Positions 1-7,551 of a stretch of 13,645 nucleotides of DNA are shown piece by piece (within the stretch, counting starts at the first letter, position 1; the number at the start of each line of letters is the position of its first letter). A program made the translations under genes and the position numbers. The notes beneath the pieces are model-generated. The model had not been told where the DNA came from. It was given only the letters and a program-made list of their open reading frames with translations, and ran no database searches. The stretch spans positions 1-13,645 of the forward strand of contig JAQVKR010000022.1 of NCBI GenBank assembly GCA_028694565.1. The letters run 5' to 3'. The DNA comes from Gammaproteobacteria bacterium (GTDB taxonomy: Bacteria > Pseudomonadota > Gammaproteobacteria > DSM-26407).

Positions 1-1
1 G

Positions 2-739
2 ATGGCGCTGGCCACCCTGACCCTGCTCGAAATCGTCCTCGGCATCGACAACATCATTTTTCTCACCATCCTGGTGGGTCGCCTGCCGGCGCACCAGCGC
101 AACCGCGCCCGGGTGCTGGGCCTGGGTCTGGCCATGGGCACGCGCATCCTGCTGCTGCTGTCCCTGGCCTGGGTGATGCGCCTGACCGAGCCGCTGTTCT
201 CGGTGCTGGGCGAGGCCGTCTCCGGGCGCGACCTCATCCTGGTCGGCGGCGGGCTGTTCCTGCTGGCCAAGGCCACCATCGAGATCCACAACAGTCTCGA
301 GGGCGTGGAGGAGGGGCGGACGACAGGCCGGGGCGGCGCCGGCTTTCTCTCCATCCTGGCGCAGATCGCGGTGCTCGATATCGTCTTCTCCCTGGATTCG
401 GTCATCACCGCCATCGGGCTCGCCGACCAGGTCCAGGTGATGGTCATCGCCATCATGGCGGCGGTGGCTGTGATGATGTTCGCCGCGAAGCCCATCGGGG
501 AGTTCGTGGATGCCCATCCGACGGTGAAGATGCTGGCGCTGAGCTTCCTGGTGCTGGTGGGGGCGACCCTCATCGTGGAGGGATTCGATGTCCACGTGCC
601 GAAAGGCTATATCTATTTCGCCATGGCCTTCTCGGTGGCCGTGGAAATGCTCAATCTGCGGCTGCGCCGGCGGGCCGAGGAGCCCGTCAGGCTCCATTCC
701 CCGTACCGGGAAGTCCCGGAGGCGTCCCGGGCCGAGTGA
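2..739 (+). CDS. TerC/YgdQ-family integral membrane protein (5' end cut by window)
   Basis: This is a polytopic inner-membrane protein of the TerC family (YgdQ/YoaE type), a family linked to metal-ion handling and tellurite resistance. About 245 residues are visible. The two family signature segments are present: ELEIVLGIDN-like near residues 10-18 (E10, D16, N17) and LDIVFSLDSV at 125-134, each carrying acidic residues inside a membrane helix, as expected for metal coordination. The HVPKGYIYFAMAFSVAVE segment near 198-215 closely resembles E. coli YgdQ. Family members usually begin about 10-15 residues further upstream, so the ATG at base 2 is probably internal and the true start lies before the window. 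The tail after residue 222 is charged and cytoplasmic-like. The family is certain; the transported ion is not visible from sequence. Confidence 0.9.
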   Translation: MALATLTLLEIVLGIDNIIFLTILVGRLPAHQRNRARVLGLGLAMGTRILLLLSLAWVMRLTEPLFSVLGEAVSGRDLILVGGGLFLLAKATIEIHNSLEGVEEGRTTGRGGAGFLSILAQIAVLDIVFSLDSVITAIGLADQVQVMVIAIMAAVAVMMFAAKPIGEFVDAHPTVKMLALSFLVLVGATLIVEGFDVHVPKGYIYFAMAFSVAVEMLNLRLRRRAEEPVRLHSPYREVPEASRAE

Positions 740-762
740 GCGCGGGGGTCCCATTAAGAATT

Positions 763-776
763 TTATGGGCCCATAA
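763..776. promoter_or_regulatory. Perfect 14-bp palindrome in AT-rich intergenic patch
   Basis: TTATGGGCCCATAA is a perfect palindrome in the only AT-rich stretch (about 753-810) between the TerC-family gene and the cyclotransferase-like gene. It could be an operator or a chance palindrome. I see no convincing -35/-10 pair around it. Confidence 0.25.
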
Positions 777-918
777 CCAAATTAACTTGCAACTGGTGGG
801 TGATATTTCCGATCATTGCCCACTTGCCGTCGGCGATGTCTCTGCCCGGCGGCGGGCACGGCCCTCGTCCGTGTTCCGCAACCGGCCGGCGCGGCCGTAT
901 CAGCCAGTCCGAGGGGTT

Positions 919-1329
919 ATGGAAATCGAGCCCGAACTTCCGTTGTTCGCTTACGGTACGCTGGAGATCGCCGAGGTCATCCAGGCCATTACCGGCCGCG
1001 TGTTCGACGGGACGCCCGCCATGCTGGACGACTACGCACGCTATCAGCTGCGCGACGCCAACTATCCCGGGGTCATGCCGGTGAAGGGCGCGCGGACCAC
1101 CGGCCTGCTCTATGGCGACGTGGACGACACCAGCCTCATGCTGCTGGATCACTACGAAGGCGATCTCTACGAGCGGCAGCGGCTGACCGTGGTGAGTGAA
1201 TCGGGCGAGCGGGTGCTGGCCTGGGTCTACGTGATCCGCCCCGAGCGCCGCGACGAGCTGACCCACGACGAGTGGGATCCCGAGGAGTTCGCCCGGGTCC
1301 ACCTCAAGACCTACCTGTCGGAGATCTGA
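919..1329 (+). CDS. Gamma-glutamylcyclotransferase-fold (AIG2/GGCT-like) protein
   Basis: A 136-residue protein of the gamma-glutamylcyclotransferase-like (AIG2/GGACT) fold, a cytosolic family that cyclises gamma-glutamyl or related amines to 5-oxoproline. The YGTL substrate-loop motif is at residues 12-15. The LLDHYEGDLYER segment (75-86) carries the usual family acidic residue (E80), and GLLYGDV near 62-68 matches the central strand. Length is normal for a single-domain member. The start is the ATG at 919, preceded by GAGGGG at 911-916. The frame stays open back to a GTG at 736, but that stretch is Arg/Pro-rich and does not look like the family. It lies 179 bp downstream of the TerC-type gene and converges on the Rsd homologue. 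The fold is confident; the substrate is unknown, because many members have no assigned reaction. Confidence 0.85.
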   Translation: MEIEPELPLFAYGTLEIAEVIQAITGRVFDGTPAMLDDYARYQLRDANYPGVMPVKGARTTGLLYGDVDDTSLMLLDHYEGDLYERQRLTVVSESGERVLAWVYVIRPERRDELTHDEWDPEEFARVHLKTYLSEI

Positions 1330-1369
1330 CCGGGGCGCGCCCGCGGCGCCGCAAGCGCGCGCGGGGCCG

Positions 1370-1837
1370 CTATCCGAGCAGCAGAACCCGCGCCAGCTGA
1401 TCCTCCAGCCCCACCCGGGCCGACAATGCCTCGCCCAGGTGGGCCATCTCCTCGTCGAGCTGCTCGGACAGGGGCGTATGCTCCACCCCGGCGTATTTCT
1501 CGCAGAAGGCCTCCATGATTTGCGAGGTGGCCCTGATCTGCGGCTGCAGCTCAAGACCGATCAGCTTGAAGGCCGCGGGCGTGCGCTCCGGGGGCAAATC
1601 GAAGAAGCAGGTTTCGCTGTAGACCAGGTAGGCGAGCAGGGCCTTGCAGAAGGCCTGCAGGACCTCGTCCGGGTCGTCGGCCTCCGCCGGCATGCCGCAG
1701 CGATCCAGGCCCGCCGCATGACAGAACAGCACCATCATGCGCCGGCGCTGCTTGACCAGATCCTCGATGATCTCGCGGGCTTGCGCGTCTTCACACTGTC
1801 GGCTGGTGCCGATCTTGTGTACTGAACCCGTCTCCAT
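1370..1837 (-). CDS. rsd: Rsd/AlgQ-family anti-RNA polymerase sigma-70 factor
   Basis: A 155-residue, mostly helical cytosolic protein resembling Rsd/AlgQ, which binds sigma-70 region 4 and shifts RNA polymerase towards alternative sigma factors in stationary phase. The best match is the C-terminal helix LGEALSARVGLEDQLARVLL (134-153), which parallels E. coli Rsd (IGEALEARFVLEDKLILLVL). The LQAFCKALLAYL segment (60-71) parallels the DFCQSLVDYL helix of Rsd. Total length agrees with the family. The ATG at 1837 has a GGGGAG ribosome-binding site about 7 bases upstream. The first 20 residues are not family-like, and the usual DRW motif near the N-terminus is degenerate (IEDLVKQRRR). It lies 74 bp downstream of the M23 peptidase gene on the same strand and may be co-transcribed with it. 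Family assignment rests on remembered Rsd/AlgQ sequences. Confidence 0.78.
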   Translation of the reverse strand: METGSVHKIGTSRQCEDAQAREIIEDLVKQRRRMMVLFCHAAGLDRCGMPAEADDPDEVLQAFCKALLAYLVYSETCFFDLPPERTPAAFKLIGLELQPQIRATSQIMEAFCEKYAGVEHTPLSEQLDEEMAHLGEALSARVGLEDQLARVLLLG

Positions 1838-1911
1838 GGCGCACTCCCCAACTGTCTGTCCCGGCGGTCGAATATACGGTGGGGGCTGCCATAAGTCTTT
1901 GATCTGGATCC

Positions 1912-2775
1912 TTATTCAGGTTTTTTTGCCGTGGTTTCCGGCAGGAACAGTCCCGGGTCCACGCGGGCATCGTTGAGGCTGACGCCCCAGTGGAGATGGG
2001 GGCCGGTGGCGCGGCCGGTGCTCCCCACCAGCCCGAGGATTTCTCCCTGGCGGACGCGCTCGCCCGCTGTGACGCGGATCTCCCGCATGTGCGCGTACAT
2101 GGTCACCAGGCCCTGGCCGTGATCCAGGAACACGCTGTTGCCGTTGAAGAAGAAATCGCCCGTCTCGACGACCGTGCCGGCGGCGGGGGCGCGTACCGGG
2201 GTTCCCGCCGGGGCGGCGATGTCCAGACCGCTGTGGGGCTTGCGCGGCTGGTCGTTGTAGAAGCGGCGCAGGCCGAAGTTGCCGCTGACCACTCCCTCCA
2301 CCGGCAGGATGAAGCCGGTCTCCACGCGCTCCGCATCGCTCCAGTGGCGCAGCGCCTCCTTGATGCGGGGTGTTTCGCTGCGGATGCGGGCCAGATCCTC
2401 CGGCGGCGGAGTGACCTTGCGGGTATCCTTGAGCGTGATGTGCTGGCTGGCGTACTCCTTGGGGACCACCAGGAACTCCAGGGCCTCGCGCCGGCCGTCG
2501 GCAAGCTCCGCCTCCACCCGGTGGGTGCCGGGCTCCTCGTCCAGGGCGATGCCCACCACGGCGAGCCAGCGGCCGGGCGCAGCCGCGTCCGGCAACACCA
2601 TGACGCGCCGCTCCCGGTACCACGCCTGCGGGGCGCTCTCGCCGGGCGCCTCGATGGCCACCAGGGCGAGCCCCCCGGGCACGGGGTTGGCGCGGGGCAG
2701 GGCGGAGGCGGCCGCGGGCGCCAGCAGCATCAGCAGGGCGGCGCACAGCAGGCGGGACAGGGGCGGGCGATGCAT
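1912..2775 (-). CDS. Secreted M23-family (LytM-type) peptidoglycan metallopeptidase
   Basis: A 287-residue exported protein with a signal peptide (residues 1 to about 25, hydrophobic LLCAALLMLLAPAAASA). An all-beta N-terminal domain spans about 28-105, a charged helical linker about 110-150, and a C-terminal M23 (lysostaphin/LytM) domain about 155-280. All zinc and catalytic signatures are present: HSGLD (H181, D185), YAH (H229) and HLHWG (H260, H262). It should therefore be an active zinc endopeptidase cutting peptidoglycan cross-bridges in the periplasm, unlike the degenerate EnvC/NlpD activators. The ATG at 2775 has a GGAG site 6 bases upstream. A TACACT -10-like hexamer lies at 2814-2819 on this strand, and its -35 position would fall inside the adjacent inverted-repeat element. 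The gene precedes the rsd-like gene by 74 bp. Confidence 0.92.
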   Translation of the reverse strand: MHRPPLSRLLCAALLMLLAPAAASALPRANPVPGGLALVAIEAPGESAPQAWYRERRVMVLPDAAAPGRWLAVVGIALDEEPGTHRVEAELADGRREALEFLVVPKEYASQHITLKDTRKVTPPPEDLARIRSETPRIKEALRHWSDAERVETGFILPVEGVVSGNFGLRRFYNDQPRKPHSGLDIAAPAGTPVRAPAAGTVVETGDFFFNGNSVFLDHGQGLVTMYAHMREIRVTAGERVRQGEILGLVGSTGRATGPHLHWGVSLNDARVDPGLFLPETTAKKPE

Positions 2776-2823
2776 GACGGTCTCCGTTCGCGGCGGTTTT
2801 CGGTAACCGCTCTAGTGTACCGC

Positions 2824-3008
2824 TTCACCGCGAAGGCACGAAGGGCGCGAAAAACGGGCGCGTAATCAAGCCGCGGCCCGGGTTGCGCCGGTGGGCGCAT
2901 GGCGCCGAATCACCTCCATCGGGCTTGGCGGGGGGCAACCCGGGCATCCACAACCCGACCCGAGGCCAAGCAGTTTTTTCTTCGCGTTCTTCCCGCCTTC
3001 GCGGTGAA
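2824..3008. repeat. 185-bp inverted-repeat element of dispersed-repeat type
   Basis: The outer arms TTCACCGCGAAGGC (2824-2837) and its exact complement (2995-3008) continue imperfectly inwards for about 30 bp through CGAAG-rich sequence into A- and T-runs. A second nested pair, GCCCGGGTTGC (2876-2886) and GCAACCCGGGC (2935-2945), is exact. The whole block can fold as one long stem-loop. It resembles the accgcgaaggcgcgaag family of dispersed non-coding repeats that I recall from many proteobacterial genomes. No transposase or clear target-site duplication is visible. It fills most of the 369-bp gap between the M23 gene and the dynamin-like gene. Confidence 0.7.
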
Positions 3009-3029
3009 CGGGATGGTGGGCGCGGCGCC

Positions 3030-3058
3030 TTGACTCACTCCGCCCGGTCACTCATATT
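3030..3058 (+). promoter_or_regulatory. Sigma-70-type promoter for the dynamin-like GTPase gene
   Basis: TTGACT (3030-3035) and CATATT (3053-3058) are separated by exactly 17 bp, 86 bp upstream of the ATG at 3145. It starts 22 bp after the inverted-repeat element. Prediction from consensus only. Confidence 0.55.
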
Positions 3059-3144
3059 CGAGGCAAAACCCGGGCCCGCTGCCCGGATATCCCGGCGTGG
3101 GCGCGCCGCCGCGACCGGACAACACGATAGACAAGGAGAGCGCT

Positions 3145-4689
3145 ATGTTCGGCGAAGGCCAGATGAACGACCGTCTGCGCCAGCTGGAGCGGCACCTGAA
3201 GCAGGAGAATCCGGTGCTGCTGGAGGTGGTGGGCAGCTTCAGGGAACTGGACAGGATCAGCCGCAATCTCGGCTTTCTCGGCAGGAACGAGTCGCTCGCG
3301 GCGCGCGTGCCCTGGTGGCCGCTCATCTCGGTGCTCGGGACCTACTCCTCGGGCAAGTCCACCTTCATCAACTCCTATCTCGACTATTCGCTGCAGTCGA
3401 CCGGGAACCAGGCAGTGGACGACAAGTTCACCGTGATGTGCTTCAGCAGCGAAGGGGTGGTGCGCACGCTGCCCGGGCTGTCCCTGGATGCCGATCCGCG
3501 CTTTCCCTTCTACCAGATCGGCGAGGCAATCGACGAGGTGGCCACCGGCGAGGGGGGGCGCATCGACGCCTACCTGCAGCTCAAGACCTGCCCCAGCGAG
3601 AAGCTGCGCGGCAAGATCGTCATCGACTCGCCCGGTTTTGACGCCGATGCGCAGCGCACCTCCACCCTGCGCATCACCGACCACATCATTCACCTCTCGG
3701 ATCTGGTGCTGGTGTTCTTCGACGCCCGCCACCCGGAGGCGGGTTCCATGCACGACACCCTCGAGCACCTGGTGGGCAGCACCATCAGCCGCCACGACTC
3801 CAGCAAGTTCATGTACGTGCTCAATCAGATCGACACCACCGCCCGCGAGGACAATCCCGAACAGGTGTTCGCCGCCTGGCAGCGGGCGCTGGCCCAGCAC
3901 GGCCTCACCGCGGGGCGCTGCTACAGCATCTACGACGCCGGCGCCGCGGTGCCCATCGACGATGCGCAGAAACGGGCCCGCTTCGAGAGCAAGCGCGATG
4001 CCGATCTGGCGGCCATCTACCAGCGGATCGACGAGGTGGGGGTGGAGCGGGCCTACCGCATCGTCGGGATGCTCGAGCACACCGCGCGGATGCTGGAGGA
4101 CGACCTGGTGCCGCGGGTGCAGGGGTTCATGCAGCGCTGGCGCCAGCGGGTGCTGTGGCTCGACGGGCTGATGCTCGCCCTGGCGGCGGCCGTGGTGCTG
4201 GGGCTGGGCGTGGGGACCGACCTGCTGGCCGGCGTCTCCCTGGACGCCATGCTGGGTGATCCCGTCACGACCGCCGTCGTGGCCGCGGTGGCGCTGGCCC
4301 TGCTGGGCTACGGCCACTTCCGCATCCGCAAGTGGGCGGCCGGACAGGTTATTCGCAAGACCCTGGCCGAGATCCCGGAGACCTCCCGGCACGCGGGCTA
4401 TGCCCGGGCCTTCCGGCGCAACACCCAGTGGTGGCGCACCATCTTCGCCAAGAACCCGGTGGGCTGGAGCGGCCGTACCGCCAGGAAGCTGGAGCGCCTG
4501 GTCGGCGTGGCCGACATCTACGTGCAGAAGCTCAACGACCGCTACGCCAACCCGTCCGGAAAGGGCGCGGCGGTGGAGGCGAATGCTCCGGAGCCGGGCG
4601 ACGCCTCGGCCTTCGCTCCGGCGCAGACGGCGGGGGCGGACGGGTCCGCGGCCGCCCCGGAACCCGCCCGGGAGAGGGAAGCCGGCTGA
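3145..4689 (+). CDS. Dynamin-like membrane GTPase
   Basis: A 514-residue GTPase of the bacterial dynamin-like type. Visible motifs: G1/P-loop GTYSSGKS (65-72), G3 DSPG (161-164) and G4 NQID (227-230), where Gln replaces the usual Lys. After a helical middle region, two hydrophobic segments (about 337-359 and 374-393) form a likely membrane hairpin. A basic stretch (to about 465) and an Ala/Pro/Glu-rich disordered tail (470-514) follow. Such proteins bind GTP and act on or at membranes; this one is probably an inner-membrane protein. The start is the ATG at 3145 with AAGGAG at 3133-3138; the frame is open further upstream (GTG or ATG near 3097) but without a ribosome-binding site. It ends 1 bp from the stop of the convergent GTPase gene. 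Substrate and cellular role are unknown. Confidence 0.85.
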   Translation: MFGEGQMNDRLRQLERHLKQENPVLLEVVGSFRELDRISRNLGFLGRNESLAARVPWWPLISVLGTYSSGKSTFINSYLDYSLQSTGNQAVDDKFTVMCFSSEGVVRTLPGLSLDADPRFPFYQIGEAIDEVATGEGGRIDAYLQLKTCPSEKLRGKIVIDSPGFDADAQRTSTLRITDHIIHLSDLVLVFFDARHPEAGSMHDTLEHLVGSTISRHDSSKFMYVLNQIDTTAREDNPEQVFAAWQRALAQHGLTAGRCYSIYDAGAAVPIDDAQKRARFESKRDADLAAIYQRIDEVGVERAYRIVGMLEHTARMLEDDLVPRVQGFMQRWRQRVLWLDGLMLALAAAVVLGLGVGTDLLAGVSLDAMLGDPVTTAVVAAVALALLGYGHFRIRKWAAGQVIRKTLAEIPETSRHAGYARAFRRNTQWWRTIFAKNPVGWSGRTARKLERLVGVADIYVQKLNDRYANPSGKGAAVEANAPEPGDASAFAPAQTAGADGSAAAPEPAREREAG

Positions 4690-4699
4690 TTCAGCCGGC
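4681..4699. other. Perfect palindrome containing both convergent stop codons
   Basis: GCCGGCTGA, a single T, then TCAGCCGGC: 9-bp arms around one base. The left arm ends with the stop of the plus-strand gene and the right arm is the stop of the minus-strand gene, so both proteins end Ala-Gly-stop through identical codons. It can form a 7-bp stem with a 5-base loop on either strand. There is no T-run, so intrinsic termination would be weak. Confidence 0.6.
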
Positions 4700-6061
4700 G
4701 CGCAGGCGCGCCAGGATGTCGCTGCGGGCCTGGGCCAGGAGGGAGTCGCGGTCCAGGTTCGACAGGATGTCCCGCACCACCCGCTTCGGGCCGCCGGCGC
4801 CCCAGGAGAGCCCCTGGGCGAGGTAGCGCTCGGCGGCCTGGCCCACCACGTAGGTGCTGTAGTAGGCGACCGCGCCCTGGGCGGCGGCGGTGAGGACCGT
4901 GGACAGCCCGCCGGTGCCGAGCTTCAGGGCGGAGGATGCCAGGTGCACCGCCCAGGTGGTGCCCATGAGCAGGGCCACCTGTCCGATCACGGTGCGCACC
5001 AGCGCGCCCGCCTGGCTTCGGCTCATGGGCAGCCGGTGCAGGCGCGAGAGATGCACCACCATGCCGATGTCGATCGCCGCCGCGGCGACGAGGTCGGCCA
5101 CCGGCAGCGGGTTCAGCGCCACCGCCACCCCCTTGCTGATGCAGTAGGTGCGCACCAGGGAGTCGGCCAGGGTCCGGCGCGTGGCGAGAATCCGCTCGGC
5201 CACCTGGTCGCTCAGGCGGCCGGCGAAGAGCGTGGAGTTGAGCGCCGCCAGGCTCTTGCCCTCCTGCTCCAGCACCAGCCACAGCCGCTCGCGGAGCTTC
5301 TCGATCTCCGCCGGCGGCCGCCGGACGACCTCGGTCTCCTGGCCCGCGGCATCCACCTGCAGGTAGACCCGCTCGCCCGGTTCGGCGGCGATGGCGAGGA
5401 TGTTGCCCGGCGCCACCAGCCCGGCGCTGCGGCGCTCCAGGGTCTGCAGCAGCAGCGCCCGCTCCTCCCCCGTGTAGCGATCGGCCTTGTTGAGCAGCAG
5501 CAGGAGCGGACGGCGGTAGCGGGCCAGTACCCGCAGCGCGTCCAGCTCGCTGCGGGTCAGGTCGCCGTCCACCACGAACAGGACCAAATCGCTGCGTTCC
5601 GCCACCTCGTGCGCCAGCCGCTCGCGCGCCTCGCCGTCCACCTCGTTGATGCCGGGAGTGTCCACCAGGAACACGCCGCCGGCATCGTACCGGTGCCAGC
5701 GGGCGAGATCGGCGCTGCGGGTCTCGCCATGCAGCGGGCTGGTGCGGAACCGTTGCTCGCCGAGCAGGGCGTTGAGGGTGGCCGACTTGCCGACGCTGAC
5801 CCGGCCGAAGACGGCGATGTGGATGTGGCCGTGTTCCAGCTTTTCCAGCATGGCCTGCACCTGGCGGTAGTCCCCGGCCAGGGATTCGCGCACCGAGGCC
5901 GGCACCCGGTCATCGTCCAGCAGCTCGCGCAGGCTCTCGCGCGCGAGCGCCAGGTGATCCTCGCCCGCGGCGGGAACGGGGGGCTCATCCGTCGCGGGAC
6001 GGCTGTCGCGCCTCGAGGACCATTTGCGCCAGTTGTCGCGCACGCGCGTCCAGATCTTCAC
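4691..6061 (-). CDS. GTPase with C-terminal DUF697/YcjF-like membrane domain (second gene of pair)
   Basis: A 456-residue protein with an Era/TrmE-type G domain: G1 GRVSVGKS (86-93), a likely switch I HGETRS (111-116), G3 DTPG (134-137) and G4 NKAD (191-194). The C-terminal part (about 300-420) is a hydrophobic helical domain of the DUF697 type, with LNPLPVADLVAAAAIDIGMV (316-335) as its signature. I infer a peripheral or integral inner-membrane GTPase. The preferred start is the GTG at 6061, preceded by AGGAGAGG with good spacing. This overlaps the end of the upstream GTPase gene by 77 bp, consistent with translational coupling. An earlier in-frame start at 6166 gives an unlikely Trp/Arg/Pro-rich leader. 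No cellular function is established for this architecture. Confidence 0.83.
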   Translation of the reverse strand: MKIWTRVRDNWRKWSSRRDSRPATDEPPVPAAGEDHLALARESLRELLDDDRVPASVRESLAGDYRQVQAMLEKLEHGHIHIAVFGRVSVGKSATLNALLGEQRFRTSPLHGETRSADLARWHRYDAGGVFLVDTPGINEVDGEARERLAHEVAERSDLVLFVVDGDLTRSELDALRVLARYRRPLLLLLNKADRYTGEERALLLQTLERRSAGLVAPGNILAIAAEPGERVYLQVDAAGQETEVVRRPPAEIEKLRERLWLVLEQEGKSLAALNSTLFAGRLSDQVAERILATRRTLADSLVRTYCISKGVAVALNPLPVADLVAAAAIDIGMVVHLSRLHRLPMSRSQAGALVRTVIGQVALLMGTTWAVHLASSALKLGTGGLSTVLTAAAQGAVAYYSTYVVGQAAERYLAQGLSWGAGGPKRVVRDILSNLDRDSLLAQARSDILARLRAG

Positions 6062-7478
6062 CGAGCCTCTCCTCGAAGGTCTCCGCCGCCGCCTCGGGCA
6101 GCAGCCGGCCGTGGGTCTCCAGGGTCTGGGCCAGGGCCCGCCCCAGGGTGTCGAACAGCAGGCCATAGGCGACCGCGTGAATCAAGCCGCCGGCGATGGT
6201 GCCGAGGCCGGGGAAAGCCTTGCAGGCGTTGCCGGCCACGGCCATCAGCAGCGGCGTGGTGCGTCCCCTCAGGCTGCGCTGCACCAGCTCCAGGAAGGTG
6301 TCGAGATCCAGCTTCCGCGCCGGGACCCCGAACAGGCCGCACTGCGCCTTCACCAGCCCGACCCCCAGGACGCCCTGCACCAGCAGATCGGTGCCCGGGC
6401 TCACGGCGGCCAGGGCGCCCACCACGGCGCGGCGGGCGTAGCGGCGGGTGAGCGCCTGCGCCTTCTCGCGGCGGTAGCCGCTGACCGCCGCCTGGAGGCG
6501 GTCGGCGGCCAGCTTCACGGTGCTGCGCTCGCGCAGGGCCTCGAGCGCCCGCGGGTCGCGCTGCAACTGGAAGCGCAGCGCGGTACGGAGATCCTCCACC
6601 CGGGGCGGCGCCACCCGCGTCACCCGCTCCTCGCGGCCGTCGGGCAGAACCCGCACCAGCTCCCGGCGGCCGCCGGCGCTGATGGCCACCACTTCCACGT
6701 CGGGGGCGCCCTCCAGCCGTTCGCGCACGCGGCCCCGGATGGCCCCGATCTCCGCGGCGCCGTAGCGATCGGCCTTGTTGATGGCCACCACCAGCGGCTT
6801 GTCCAGCTGCACCAGGGCGCGGAGGGCCCGGTACTGGTCGCGGGTCAGGTCGCCATCGCAGACGAAGACGACCACGTGGGCGCGCAGGGCCTCGGCGCGG
6901 GCCTGCTCGTCCAGTTCGCCGTCGGCCTCGTTCAGGCCCGGGACATCCGCCACCTCGATTCGCCTGTCGTCCTCCCCCCAGCGGTAATGGGTGACCGCCC
7001 GGGTGGTGCCGCCGTCCACGCTTACCGCCGGCTCGGCGCCCGGCACCAGGGTGCGCACCAGGCTGCTTTTCCCGGTGCTGATTTCGCCGAACAGGGCCAC
7101 GTAGAGCGCGCCGCTGGCGGCGCGCAGGTCATGCTCGGCGAGCTCCCGCTCAACGCCCCCCACGTCCATCCCCTCGTGCTCCCGGCGGAGGCGCTCCAGT
7201 TCCGCCTCGAGGCCGGCGCGATCGGCCGGCGCCGGCTGCGCGCGCGCCGGCCGGGGGCGGCGAGGCAGCAGCAGGCGCCAGGCCAGCCAGCCGCCGGCAA
7301 GCGCCAGCGTCAGCAGCGCAGCGCCCCAGGCCAGTCCCATCCAGGGAGGAATCTCCTGGAGGCGATCGAGGACGTTGAGGAGCGACTCGGTGGCGATCAA
7401 CAGGAACAGCAGCGCCAGCAGCAGACCGAGAACGAGGGCGAGGGCGAGCAGGGCGCGAAGGGGAAGGGTGGCTTTCAC
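5985..7478 (-). CDS. Membrane-anchored GTPase with DUF697-like C-terminal domain (first gene of pair)
   Basis: A 497-residue protein. Two N-terminal transmembrane helices (about 7-28 and 47-70) are followed by a basic linker and a short coiled-coil-like stretch (about 88-120). The G domain has G1 GEISTGKS (131-138), a likely switch I GGTTR (156-160), G3 DVPG (178-181) and G4 NKAD (234-237). A hydrophobic helical C-terminal domain (about 350-455; PGTDLLVQGVLGVGLVKA, FPGLGTIAGGLIHAVAYG) resembles DUF697/YcjF. The start is a GTG at 7478 with only a weak GGGA site. It shares architecture with the next gene, suggesting ancient duplication, but adds the membrane anchor. The likely role is in a membrane complex with the other two GTPases; this is inferred from linkage only. 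Confidence 0.83.
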   Translation of the reverse strand: MKATLPLRALLALALVLGLLLALLFLLIATESLLNVLDRLQEIPPWMGLAWGAALLTLALAGGWLAWRLLLPRRPRPARAQPAPADRAGLEAELERLRREHEGMDVGGVERELAEHDLRAASGALYVALFGEISTGKSSLVRTLVPGAEPAVSVDGGTTRAVTHYRWGEDDRRIEVADVPGLNEADGELDEQARAEALRAHVVVFVCDGDLTRDQYRALRALVQLDKPLVVAINKADRYGAAEIGAIRGRVRERLEGAPDVEVVAISAGGRRELVRVLPDGREERVTRVAPPRVEDLRTALRFQLQRDPRALEALRERSTVKLAADRLQAAVSGYRREKAQALTRRYARRAVVGALAAVSPGTDLLVQGVLGVGLVKAQCGLFGVPARKLDLDTFLELVQRSLRGRTTPLLMAVAGNACKAFPGLGTIAGGLIHAVAYGLLFDTLGRALAQTLETHGRLLPEAAAETFEERLGEDLDARARQLAQMVLEARQPSRDG

Positions 7479-7521
7479 GGGCGGTTCCCGCGGGCGCTGA
7501 GGGCCGGGCGTTTCGGGGCGA

Positions 7522-7551
7522 TTGACGGTACCATGGCCCGGTAAAGTATAT
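7522..7551 (+). promoter_or_regulatory. Candidate plus-strand promoter for the small membrane-protein gene
   Basis: TTGACG (7522-7527) and GTATAT (7546-7551) are 18 bp apart, in the gap between the minus-strand GTPase pair and the plus-strand small genes. The -35 is good and the -10 only fair. Confidence 0.4.

Noticed and set aside
736..918. Longer start for the cyclotransferase-like protein, overlapping the TerC-type stop
   Set aside because: The extra 61 residues do not resemble the family, and the ATG at 919 has its own GAGGGG site.
2883..3641. 252-residue plus-strand frame through the inverted-repeat element
   Set aside because: It runs through non-coding repeat sequence and then out of frame through the dynamin-like gene.
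3052..4392. 446-residue minus-strand frame opposite the dynamin-like gene
   Set aside because: His/Gln/Gly-rich composition with no domain; the plus strand carries a complete GTPase with a ribosome-binding site and promoter.
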